Assembly (NCBI RefSeq): GCF_014705605.1
Contig: NZ_JACXIZ010000030.1
Span: 19,510 to 83,509 of the forward strand
Reading direction: 5' to 3'
DNA length: 64,000 nt
Source of the DNA: Paenibacillus sabuli
GTDB lineage: Bacteria; Bacillota; Bacilli; Paenibacillales; Paenibacillaceae
The first letter of the stretch is position 1. Every line of letters starts with the position of its first letter. The notes under the pieces are model-generated. The model was not told where the DNA came from, did not search any database, and saw only the letters and a program-made list of their open reading frames with translations. The position numbers and the translations under genes are program-made. Positions 33,741 to 41,948 of the stretch are shown one piece after another.

Positions 33741-34796
33741 ATGGAAATCGGAATCAGCACCTTCGTCGAGACGTCGCCGGATATGAAGACGGGAGAAGTC
33801 ATCAGCCACGCGCAGCGGCTGCGCGAGGTCGTGGAAGAAATCGTACTGGCCGATCAGGTCGGGCTCGACGTCTATGGCGTCGGCGAGCATCATCGCGAGG
33901 ATTATGCCGCCTCGGCACCGGCGCTGGTACTGGCGGCAGCCGCGACGCGGACCAAGCGCATTCGGCTGTCGAGCGCGGTGACGGTGCTCTCGTCGGACGA
34001 TCCGGTGCGCGTGTTCCAGCAGTTCGCGACGGTCGACGGACTGTCGGACGGACGGGCGGAGGTAATGGCGGGACGGGGATCGTTCATCGAGTCCTTCCCG
34101 CTGTTCGGCTACGATCTGCAGGACTACGACGAGCTGTTCGAGGAGAAGCTGGAGCTGCTGCTCCAGCTGCGCCAGTCTGAGAAGGTCACGTGGAAGGGCA
34201 AGCACCGGGCGCCGATTCACAATCTGGGCGTCTACCCGCGTCCGGTGCAGGACCCGTTGCCGGTCTGGATCGGCAGCGGCGGCAATACGCCGTCCGTCAT
34301 TCGTGCGGGCATGCTCGGACTGCCGCTCGTGCTGGCGATCATCGGCGGGCAGCCGGTGCAGTTCGCGCCGCTCGTGCAGCTGTACAAGCAAGCGGCGTCC
34401 CGCGCGGGACACGACGCGGCGGCGCTGCCGATCGCTTCGCACTCGCACGGGTTCATCGCCGAGGACGATCAGACGGCAGCGGACAAGTTCTTCCCGTCGA
34501 CCCAGGACCGCATGAATGCAATCGGCCGCGAGCGCGGCTGGCCGCCCTACACGCGCGGCACCTTCGATGCGGCCCGCACGCTGCAGGGGGCGCTCTATGT
34601 CGGCTCGCCGCAGACGGTGGCGGACAAGATCATCTACCTGCGCAAGCAGGTCGGCATCACGCGCTTCATGCTGCACATGCCGCTCGGCACGATGCCGCAC
34701 GCGGACGTGATGCGCGGCATCGAGCTGCTCGGCACCGAGGTGGCGCCGCGCGTGCGCGAGGAGATCGCGCGCTGGGAGGCGGAGGGGGGCGAATAA
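33741..34796 (+). CDS. LLM-class flavin-dependent monooxygenase
   Basis: Luciferase-like FMN-dependent oxidoreductase of 351 residues. Recognisable strands: MEIGISTFVETSPD, DVYGVGEHHREDYAASAPA with the HH-x-ED pattern, TKRIRLSSAVTVLSSDDPVR, FQQFATVDGLSDGRAEVMAG and GSFIESFPLFGYDL. These are typical of the TIM-barrel family that uses FMNH2 from a separate reductase. The C-terminus binds QTVADKIIYLRKQVGITRF. GAAGGGGGA precedes ATG 33741. Monocistronic; a terminator follows. Substrate unknown. Confidence 0.9.
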   Translation: MEIGISTFVETSPDMKTGEVISHAQRLREVVEEIVLADQVGLDVYGVGEHHREDYAASAPALVLAAAATRTKRIRLSSAVTVLSSDDPVRVFQQFATVDGLSDGRAEVMAGRGSFIESFPLFGYDLQDYDELFEEKLELLLQLRQSEKVTWKGKHRAPIHNLGVYPRPVQDPLPVWIGSGGNTPSVIRAGMLGLPLVLAIIGGQPVQFAPLVQLYKQAASRAGHDAAALPIASHSHGFIAEDDQTAADKFFPSTQDRMNAIGRERGWPPYTRGTFDAARTLQGALYVGSPQTVADKIIYLRKQVGITRFMLHMPLGTMPHADVMRGIELLGTEVAPRVREEIARWEAEGGE

Positions 34797-34848
34797 TCGA
34801 GGTTCGGAGCCTGGAAGTCGAAGCGTGAATTCGGGGATGGCTTCATAT

Positions 34849-34893
34849 ACGCAAGTTATCGGGTGATCGCAGCTCGATGGCTTGCGTTTTTTT
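34849..34893 (+). terminator. Terminator after flavin-monooxygenase gene
   Basis: ACGCAAG ... CTTGCGT, with ATCG/CGAT inside, followed by TTTTTT. Confidence 0.75.
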
Positions 34894-34920
34894 CGTTGCC
34901 GCGCCGTCCTACGGAAGGCA

Positions 34921-34949
34921 TTGAGAAGCGGAAACGGATCGTATACAAT
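34921..34949 (+). promoter_or_regulatory. Promoter of the two-component genes for importer 3
   Basis: TTGAGA at 34921-34926, 17-base spacer, TACAAT at 34944-34949; transcription would begin about 55 bases before the response-regulator gene. Confidence 0.65.
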
Positions 34950-35013
34950 AGGCATAGCAAAAGTAAGCGGTTACGAATAAGGCTGCTCACGGCAGCGGCG
35001 CAGGGGGAGTCCG

Positions 35014-35790
35014 ATGTATCAGGTAGTCATCGTAGACGACAACGTGTTGGATCGAAGAGGGATCGCCGGGTTACTGCCGTGGCAGTCGCTCGAATGCGAG
35101 ATCGCCGGCATATACGCCAACGGGCTCGACGCGATGTCGGGGATCGGAGGCGCGTCGCCGGACCTGGTCATCACCGATGTCGAGATGCCGCTCATGGATG
35201 GCATCGAACTGGGGCGGCGCATTCGCAAGCGCCATGCGTCCACTCAGCTGGTGTATATGAGCAATTATAACGATTTTTCCTTCGTGAAGGAGGCGCTGCA
35301 GCTCGAGGCGGCGGACTACGTGCTGAAGCCGGTGCGCAAGGCGGAGCTGCAAGCGACCGTGGAGCGGGCGCTGTCCAAGGTGCTGCGGGAGCGCACGCTG
35401 GAGACCGAGCGCCGCAAGCTGCTGCAGGAGGAGCGCGACACGGGGCAGGTCGTCCGGGAGGAGGGCTACCGCGAGCAACTGGCCAATCGCATTGCGGGCA
35501 TCGTGCACGAACGGTATGGCACGAGCCTTGCCGTGCAGCACATCGCGGACGAGCTGTACGCCAGCGTCAACCACATCAATCAGGTGTTCAAGGCGTGCCG
35601 CGGCCAGTCGGTGTTCGATTACTTGACGGCCTACCGCATCGAACAGGCCAAGCAATATTTGCGCCATTCGGACAAGAAGGTGTACCAGATCGCCGAGCTG
35701 GTCGGCTATACGAACAAATCCCATTTTACGCTGCTCTTCAAGAAGCATACCGGCTTTACGCCCGCCCAATACAAAGAACGGTATAGCTAA
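35014..35790 (+). CDS. AraC-type response regulator of importer 3
   Basis: Compact response regulator of 258 residues. The receiver domain has VIVDDNVLDR, phosphoacceptor Asp55 in VITDVEMPLMDG and Lys in YVLKPVRK. A short coiled linker (about 125-155) leads to the AraC domain: LAVQHIADELYASVNHINQV and VYQIAELVGYTNKSHFTLLF, ending PAQYKERYS. GGGGGAG precedes ATG 35014. It is half the size of the importer 2 regulator because the long middle domain is missing. It stands before its histidine kinase, and the pair precedes the glycan operon that it probably activates. Confidence 0.93.
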   Translation: MYQVVIVDDNVLDRRGIAGLLPWQSLECEIAGIYANGLDAMSGIGGASPDLVITDVEMPLMDGIELGRRIRKRHASTQLVYMSNYNDFSFVKEALQLEAADYVLKPVRKAELQATVERALSKVLRERTLETERRKLLQEERDTGQVVREEGYREQLANRIAGIVHERYGTSLAVQHIADELYASVNHINQVFKACRGQSVFDYLTAYRIEQAKQYLRHSDKKVYQIAELVGYTNKSHFTLLFKKHTGFTPAQYKERYS

Positions 35791-35894
35791 AAGTGCGGTG
35801 AAAAAGCGCCAAAGTGGCCGGAAATGGGTTGGAGAAGCGCAGCGTCGGTCGAAATACGCATTTCGGGCACGGCGACCGCATAAAGAGAGGGGGG

Positions 35895-35985
35895 ATGCGC
35901 TACGGGCCCGTTCAACAAGTCGTCAGGTAGCCGGTGGGGCGGTTGGCGCCGCAGCTCCGGCAAGCTGCCCTACAAAACCAAGCTC
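35895..35985 (+). other. Probable frameshifted 5' end of the histidine-kinase gene
   Basis: AGAGAGGGGGG immediately precedes ATG 35895, a strong start, but that frame stops at 35930. One base out of register, the sequence from about 35904 reads PFNKSSGSRWGGWRRSSG and KLPYKTKL, running without a stop into the kinase frame. The join would be MRYGP-FNKSS..., as expected for a YesM-type N-terminus. The run GGGCCCG at 35904-35910 is the likely site of a one-base indel, real or a sequencing error. Confidence 0.5.
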
Positions 35986-37806
35986 ATGCTGACCACGCTG
36001 CTCGTGATCTTTCCGCCCTTGCTTTTATTGTCGGTCGTCTACTTGAACACGTATTATGAATCGCAGCGGCTGGCGCTGCTTGAGCAACTGTCGCGCACGG
36101 CCGGGGCGGAGCTGGCGGTGTACGATCAGCGGTTTTATTCCGCATCGATGAAGCTCCGCAATTTGACGAACAATCCGGATGTCGTGTATTTGCTGCAGCA
36201 CGATTACAGAGACAATTTGCTCAGCTATATGGAAAATCTGGACGAGGTCATGCCTGTCATGGACGCGCTTCGGTCCGACGATCCGAACACGAGCTTGAAT
36301 TTGTACAGCTTCAACGAGACCTTGTACCGCACCTACGGCATTCGCTGGGCCAGCGAGCTGCGCGGCGTCGAGCCAGAGACGATCTATGCCTATGGGCGAA
36401 AGTTCATTCCGTATTATGTCTTTGACCTGAATGGATCATCCGGTAAGACGGTCAAGCTCTACGATGTCATCCACGATTACAGCGGCTTGCTGGCGATCGC
36501 CGAGATCGCGGTGCCGGTCGACCCGCTGGTGCGGCAGCTGGCCTCGCGCCTGCCGCAGGGCAGTCTGGTCGAATATGTGGCCTCGGCGCCGGAGACCGAA
36601 GTCTGGTTGTGGGGCGAGCCACCACCGCAGTCGTCGCATGCGCCCGCAGCGAGAGCGGCGAGCGCACAGTCCTTCGCTATGACGTCCGGTTCGGCGCAGC
36701 CCGCCGTCGGAGCTGATCTCGCAAGCAGCAGCAGCGACGCATTGTCTGCCTATACCCGGCTCGCGATTTCGTCCGCGGCCGGCGGCGGCGAATTTGTCAT
36801 CCATGTACCGGATCGCTATGTGCGAGCCGAGCTGGCCCGCTACATCTGGACGCCGGCGCTGATGATCGGCGGCTTGCTCTGCACCATTTTCGTGTCGATT
36901 CAGCTCGTGGCCAGGCTGCTGACTCGGCGTCTCGGTCTGTTGATGGAGCGGACGAAGCGGCGGCTGGAGAAGGGGGGCGACCTGGACAAGGCGCCGACTT
37001 TTTTTGGCGCCGACGAGTTCGGGCAGCTCGACGAGGCGTTTCGCGAGTTGCTGGAGCGGGTCAAATTTTATTACAACGAATCGGCGCAGACCGAGCTGCG
37101 CAGGAAGCTGCTGGAGACCGAGCTGCTGCATGTGCAGGTTAATCCGCATGTGCTGTATAATTCGTTGTCCGCCATTCGCTGGGTGTACGACGATGCGCGC
37201 TTGCATCAGCTGATCGATACGATGGTCGATTACTACCGGCTGTTTTTGAATCGCGGGCACGTCGAGACGCGTCTGGACGACGAGCTGCGCATGATCGAGA
37301 AGTATGTCCACATGCAGCAGTTCGCGTACGCTTCGGCGTTCCAGTACGAATGCGAGGTCGAGCAGGGGCTGCGCGAAGACGCGTTCATCATGGGGCATCT
37401 GATTCAACCGATTGTGGAGAATGCGCTCGTGCACGGCATTCGCCTGCTGGAGAGCGGCGGCAAGGTCGTCCTCTCCGCCGAGCGGCAAGGCGAGCTGCTC
37501 CTCGTGACGGTGCGCGATAACGGGGCCGCGTTGTACCATCGACATGCGCGACGGCCGCCCGCGGGAGAAGCCGGAGCGGCGGAGACTGCGCAGACGGACG
37601 AGCTCGACGCCGATGAAGAGCAGCGGTTGCTGGCCGCGCGCAGCCAGTCCGCTTCACCGGTCGGCAGCGGCTACGCGCTGCACAATATTCAGAGCAGGCT
37701 GAAGCTGTATTACGGCGAACGATACGGCGTCAGGCTCGAGCGCGGACCGGGCGAATGGACCGTCGTGACCATCACGCTGCCTTATCGGACCGGCGCGTCC
37801 TCATGA
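35986..37806 (+). CDS. Sensor histidine kinase (YesM type) of importer 3
   Basis: Membrane sensor kinase, 606 residues from ATG 35986. The first membrane segment LTTLLVIFPPLLLLSVVYL begins right at this Met, and no ribosome-binding site precedes it; the native start is probably ATG 35895 with a one-base frame change (see separate entry). Extracytoplasmic domain to the second segment at about residues 286-306 (ALMIGGLLCTIFVSIQLVA), HAMP region, then VNPHVLYNSLSAIRW with the phosphoacceptor His near 389. The ATP domain shows PIVENALVHGIRL and NIQSRLKLYYGER. A Ser/Ala-rich insertion lies near residues 215-250. It follows its response regulator; a terminator ends the unit. Confidence 0.88.
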   Translation: MLTTLLVIFPPLLLLSVVYLNTYYESQRLALLEQLSRTAGAELAVYDQRFYSASMKLRNLTNNPDVVYLLQHDYRDNLLSYMENLDEVMPVMDALRSDDPNTSLNLYSFNETLYRTYGIRWASELRGVEPETIYAYGRKFIPYYVFDLNGSSGKTVKLYDVIHDYSGLLAIAEIAVPVDPLVRQLASRLPQGSLVEYVASAPETEVWLWGEPPPQSSHAPAARAASAQSFAMTSGSAQPAVGADLASSSSDALSAYTRLAISSAAGGGEFVIHVPDRYVRAELARYIWTPALMIGGLLCTIFVSIQLVARLLTRRLGLLMERTKRRLEKGGDLDKAPTFFGADEFGQLDEAFRELLERVKFYYNESAQTELRRKLLETELLHVQVNPHVLYNSLSAIRWVYDDARLHQLIDTMVDYYRLFLNRGHVETRLDDELRMIEKYVHMQQFAYASAFQYECEVEQGLREDAFIMGHLIQPIVENALVHGIRLLESGGKVVLSAERQGELLLVTVRDNGAALYHRHARRPPAGEAGAAETAQTDELDADEEQRLLAARSQSASPVGSGYALHNIQSRLKLYYGERYGVRLERGPGEWTVVTITLPYRTGASS

Positions 37807-37842
37807 CGCGTCCGAATCGGCGCTTCAATCTTGCGCTCGCAC

Positions 37843-37873
37843 ATACCGACTGCCGTTGGCGGTCGGTATTTTT
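37843..37873 (+). terminator. Terminator after the importer 3 two-component genes
   Basis: ATACCGAC-t-GCC and GGC-g-GTCGGTAT pair around GTT and are followed by TTTT. It separates the regulators from the glycan operon, which therefore needs its own promoter in 37874-37987. Confidence 0.85.
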
Positions 37874-37976
37874 GTGTGGAATTCCGTTATCTTTTTTCGT
37901 TTTTCGCAGGTTGTGAAGCGATTCGGAATGAACGAAAATAAGACGTAGCGGACGGCAAGACATTACAGGAGAGAGG

Positions 37977-37992
37977 TTGCAAGCGCTATGAA
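37977..37992 (+). promoter_or_regulatory. cre-like site over the start codon of the glycan operon
   Basis: TTGCAAGCGCTATGAA matches the catabolite-responsive element consensus WTGNAANCGNWNNCAW at all but one fixed position (G instead of C). It overlaps the ATG of the first permease gene. CcpA bound here would block transcription or translation when a preferred sugar is present. Confidence 0.45.
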
Positions 37993-38980
37993 AGTGGAAA
38001 ATCGCATGAACCGGGGCGTTGGCTCACGGCGGCAGCCATTGCCCGACAAAAGAATGGCCGGCGGCAGCCGCCCGCCGTCATGGCGGTGGAAACAGATGAA
38101 AAAAGATCGGGCCGTGTATGTGCTGTTGCTGCCGGCTTTGCTATCGGTGTTTGTCTTTTCGTACATGCCCATGCCGGGATTGATTGTGGCGTTCAAAAAT
38201 TACGATGTGTTTGCAGGCTTTTGGGGCAGCGATTGGGCGGGCCTGACGCATATCAAAGGCATTTTCCAGATGCCGGCCATGTCCGCCGCCATTCGAAATA
38301 CGCTGTTGATCAGCGTGCTCAACCTCCTGATTGTGTTCCCGGCGCCCATTTTATTGGCGCTGCTGCTCAATGAACTGAGGCAGCAGCTGTTTAAACGCAT
38401 TTCGCAAACCTTGCTCTATTTGCCGCACTTTTTATCCTGGATCTCTGTCGTCGGCATCGCCTATGCGTTTTATTCGCTCTACGGGCCGTTGAATGAGCTT
38501 CTCGTGACGTTGTTCGGCGAAGGGACGGAACGCGTGCTGTTTTTATCGGACCAGTCGCTGTTTATTCCCAACCTGCTGCTGCTGACGTTGTGGAAGGAAG
38601 CCGGATGGAGCACGATCATCTTTTTGGCAGCGATTTCATCGGTCGACCTGGCGATGTACGAGGCGGCGCATATGGATGGCGCGAGCAAGTTCAAGCAGGC
38701 GCTGCACATTACGCTGCCGTCCATTTTGCCGGTCATCATGATCATGCTCATTTTTCAGCTCGGCACGTTGTTCAAGAGCAACTTCGAGCTCGTCTACGGA
38801 CTGCAGAACCCGTATGTCGACATGGAGGTCATTTCGACGCTGATTTTCAAGCAAGGCATCCAGCAAGGCTCGTACTCGCTCACAACCGCGCTCGGCTTCG
38901 TCGAAGGCTTGGTGGCGCTGACGCTGACCATTGCGGCCAACTTCATTTCGAAGAAGCTGACGAATAACGGAATCTGGTAA
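37988..38980 (+). CDS. Sugar ABC importer 3, permease (LplB type)
   Basis: Permease of 330 residues with a long basic N-terminal tail (about 35 residues) before VYVLLLPALLSVFVFSYMPM, the first membrane segment. MPGLIVAFKNYDVFAG is the LplB signature and the EAA loop YEAAHMDGASKFKQ begins near residue 224. GGAGAGAGG precedes ATG 37988. It is the first gene of a train of nine co-directed genes reaching 57380, with gaps of 118 bases or fewer, whose products look like a complete glycan uptake and degradation pathway. Confidence 0.93.
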   Translation: MKVENRMNRGVGSRRQPLPDKRMAGGSRPPSWRWKQMKKDRAVYVLLLPALLSVFVFSYMPMPGLIVAFKNYDVFAGFWGSDWAGLTHIKGIFQMPAMSAAIRNTLLISVLNLLIVFPAPILLALLLNELRQQLFKRISQTLLYLPHFLSWISVVGIAYAFYSLYGPLNELLVTLFGEGTERVLFLSDQSLFIPNLLLLTLWKEAGWSTIIFLAAISSVDLAMYEAAHMDGASKFKQALHITLPSILPVIMIMLIFQLGTLFKSNFELVYGLQNPYVDMEVISTLIFKQGIQQGSYSLTTALGFVEGLVALTLTIAANFISKKLTNNGIW

Positions 38981-38993
38981 GGGGGCCAACGGC

Positions 38994-39893
38994 ATGAAAA
39001 ACCAAAGCTTGGGTTATCGCCTATTTACAATCGCCAATTATCTCTTTATTACCATGCTGGCCCTGGCCACCTTGTATCCGTACCTGAATACGCTTGCAGT
39101 GGCGTTGAACGACGGCGGCGATACGATGCTCGGGGGCGTGACGTTCTATCCGCGCATGCCGACGCTGGAGAACTTCACGACAATTCTGTCGAGCGAATCG
39201 ATGCTCCGGGCGCTGTTCGTTTCGGTGCTGCAGACGGTGCTTGGCACCCTGCTCGGGCTGATCGTCCAATTTACAGCCGCGTACGCCCTGACCAAGCGCA
39301 GGCTCGTCGGAAGGACCGGCATCTTGCTTTATCTGACCATTCCGATGTTTATTACCGGCGGGCTCATCCCGACCTATTTGCTGTATTCCAATCTGCAGCT
39401 GCTCAATACGTTGTGGGTCTACGTGCTGCCGGGCGCCTTTTCGTTCTTCAACGTCATCATTATCCGCACCTATATGTACACGCTCCCGGAGAGCCTGGAG
39501 GAGTCGGCGAAGATCGACGGCGCAGGCGAGTGGAAAATATTGTGGCGCATCGTGCTGCCGCTGTGCCGCCCGATCCTGGCGACGATCGCGCTCTGGACCG
39601 CGGTCGCCAATTGGAACGACTGGACGACCACGCTGTACTTTATTACGAAGAGCAATCTGCAGACGCTGCAATACAAGCTGATGCTGATGATCAAGGAGAG
39701 CGAGATGATCGCCCGCCTGATGCAGGAAGCGATTGAACGCGGCGAAACGGTGCCGAACTATACGGCTCGCGTCACGTCGGAATCGATTCGCGCCGCGCAG
39801 GTTATCATTACGACGATCCCAATCATTCTCGTCTACCCGTTTTTGCAAAAGCATTTTATTAAAGGGGTGTTGATCGGTTCCGTGAAGGAGTAG
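38994..39893 (+). CDS. Sugar ABC importer 3, second permease (YtcP type)
   Basis: Permease of 299 residues, 13 bases after its partner. It begins GYRLFTIANYLFITMLALAT with LYPYLNTLAVALNDGG, has the EAA loop EESAKIDGAGEWK near residue 170, and ends LVYPFLQKHFIKGVLIGSVKE. AAGGGGG precedes ATG 38994. No ATPase gene is present in the cluster. Confidence 0.93.
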   Translation: MKNQSLGYRLFTIANYLFITMLALATLYPYLNTLAVALNDGGDTMLGGVTFYPRMPTLENFTTILSSESMLRALFVSVLQTVLGTLLGLIVQFTAAYALTKRRLVGRTGILLYLTIPMFITGGLIPTYLLYSNLQLLNTLWVYVLPGAFSFFNVIIIRTYMYTLPESLEESAKIDGAGEWKILWRIVLPLCRPILATIALWTAVANWNDWTTTLYFITKSNLQTLQYKLMLMIKESEMIARLMQEAIERGETVPNYTARVTSESIRAAQVIITTIPIILVYPFLQKHFIKGVLIGSVKE

Positions 39894-39948
39894 CGCATGC
39901 GCGGACCGCTCGCATAAAAACAAAATTCCGGAAGGGACGGTAACGAAA

Positions 39949-41922
39949 TTGACGACAACCACGCACAGGAGAACGACAAAGACAGCGATCGTGCTCATGC
40001 TCGTCCTGGCCTTGCTCGCTGCATGCAGCGGCAACGAAGGGGGCGACAACAACGCGACAGGCGGCGTCAACAACGGCGAGGAGACGAATGCCGGCGCTGG
40101 CGCAAGCAATGAAGGGGGAGGAGGCGCCGAGGGAGAAGCGTCGGCCACGATTCCGGTCGATACCCGGGACAGCTCGGAGCTGCCGGACTGGGACGGCAAG
40201 GAGCTGAGTCTGCGCGTCTGGTTCAACCAGGGGACCGGGGGCTCGTTCGCAGGGGCGCGCAAATACACCGACGACCTCGTGTCCGACGAGATCGCGCGCG
40301 TAACCGGCGTCAGACTCGACCTGGAAAATTCGTTCGACAACGGCGGCAGCACGACGGGCGAGGTGAAGCTCGGCATGATTGCGGCGTCCAACGACTGGCC
40401 GGACATCATTATTAACGGGAATGAATTGAATACGCTTGCAGACAACGACAAAATTTACGACTTGACCGAGCTGATTCCGACCTATATGCCGAATCTGTCT
40501 GCGAAGCTGCCGCCATCGGTCGAATCGGTGTGGAGCAAGCCGTATATTAGCCGGGACGGCAAAATTTACGGCATTCCCGCGGGAATCTACAATAGCGCTC
40601 TGCCGCAGCTGTACGAGGATATCGATCCCGCTAAATTTCCGCAGACCAGTCCCTACGGCTATATTTTCGTACGCGACGACGTCTTGAAGCAAATCTATCC
40701 GGATGCGAAGTCGCAAGCGGAGATTGAAGCGCTGTACGAGAAAAACGGCCAGTTCACGAAGGATGAAGTGCTGGACGTGCCGATTCGGTCGGAGGACGAG
40801 TTCTTTGAATTTTTGTATAAGCTGAACGAGCTGGCCGTGACGGAAAACAACAAGCAGGTGCCGGTCATGTATCTGTCCGCCGGTCAGGATAACTGGGGCT
40901 TGCTGACGACGCTCAGCGGCGCACTGTCCGGCAGCTACTCGCCGAACGGCGAAAACAATTACTTTACGTATTGGGACAAGGAAACCGGCCGCATCGAATG
41001 GCGGTTTTTGCAGGAGGAGTTCAAGGAGCGGGTGCTCCGGTTCAACAAGCTGCTGCGCGACGGCGTCGCCTCCAAGGAAGCGATGGTCGATCCGTACAAT
41101 GTCTTCACCGAGAAGCTGAATAATGGCGAATACCTGGTCGCCTATCAGAACACGCCGGATAACAACATGCTGGAGCAAGCGGGCAAGCCGTACCGGTATC
41201 GCAAGGTGTACCTCGACATTCCGTTCAATTACGACAAGTATGTGCTGCCGACCAACTTCCCGGATACGGGCAGCCGCATCTATATTGTGAAGGATGCGGT
41301 CAGCGAGGAGGATCTGCCGCAGGTGCTGCGCTGGCTCGATTACCAGCTCTCCGACGCGGGGGAAAAGCTGTGGTACTGGGGCCCGGCGGACGCGGGACTG
41401 TTCACGGAGGACGCAGACGGTCAGCGGAGCTACACCGATCCCGAGCTGGAGGCGCAGCTCGCGTACGGCGAAGCCGGCAAGAAAGCGCAGGAGTACGGCC
41501 TGTGGGTCAACGACAATTCCAGCGACGACCGCATTCATACCGGTCTGATTACGTTCATGCCGAAGGGGCGGTTCGACCCGCTCAACTGGTACCCGCATGA
41601 GAAGTTCAGTCCGAAAAATGCGACGACGAATTTCGATATGGCGCGTGTCGGCACCTATGAAACGAACGATACGAATACGGCGCGCTTCTATTCCCAATTC
41701 GGTCTTGTGCCGGAGGCGCAGGAGGTCTGGAAGAAGCGGGCGAATTTTGAGGATGCGTTGACGAAGACGCTCGTGGCCAAGGATGACGCGGAATTCGAAC
41801 GGCTCTGGACCGCCTTCCTCACCTCGGCGGAGAACGACGGCTTCAATGAAGCGATGCGGCAAAAAATCGACGAGGCGTTCCGCGAAGCGAATGCGCCGTT
41901 CATGGCGAATATTACGAACTGA
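39949..41922 (+). CDS. Sugar ABC importer 3, solute-binding lipoprotein
   Basis: Lipoprotein of 657 residues, larger than the other two binding proteins here. It starts at TTG 39949 (GGAAGGGACGG upstream); the signal ends LALLAACSG with Cys26. A Gly/Asn/Ala-rich linker follows, then the binding domain (ELPDWDGKELSLRVWFNQG). Large size suits an oligosaccharide ligand. It lies between the permeases and the secreted glycan-binding proteins, 26 bases before the next gene. Confidence 0.92.
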   Translation: MTTTTHRRTTKTAIVLMLVLALLAACSGNEGGDNNATGGVNNGEETNAGAGASNEGGGGAEGEASATIPVDTRDSSELPDWDGKELSLRVWFNQGTGGSFAGARKYTDDLVSDEIARVTGVRLDLENSFDNGGSTTGEVKLGMIAASNDWPDIIINGNELNTLADNDKIYDLTELIPTYMPNLSAKLPPSVESVWSKPYISRDGKIYGIPAGIYNSALPQLYEDIDPAKFPQTSPYGYIFVRDDVLKQIYPDAKSQAEIEALYEKNGQFTKDEVLDVPIRSEDEFFEFLYKLNELAVTENNKQVPVMYLSAGQDNWGLLTTLSGALSGSYSPNGENNYFTYWDKETGRIEWRFLQEEFKERVLRFNKLLRDGVASKEAMVDPYNVFTEKLNNGEYLVAYQNTPDNNMLEQAGKPYRYRKVYLDIPFNYDKYVLPTNFPDTGSRIYIVKDAVSEEDLPQVLRWLDYQLSDAGEKLWYWGPADAGLFTEDADGQRSYTDPELEAQLAYGEAGKKAQEYGLWVNDNSSDDRIHTGLITFMPKGRFDPLNWYPHEKFSPKNATTNFDMARVGTYETNDTNTARFYSQFGLVPEAQEVWKKRANFEDALTKTLVAKDDAEFERLWTAFLTSAENDGFNEAMRQKIDEAFREANAPFMANITN

Positions 41923-41948
41923 TTCGATCCGAGAAAGGACGTGACCAT

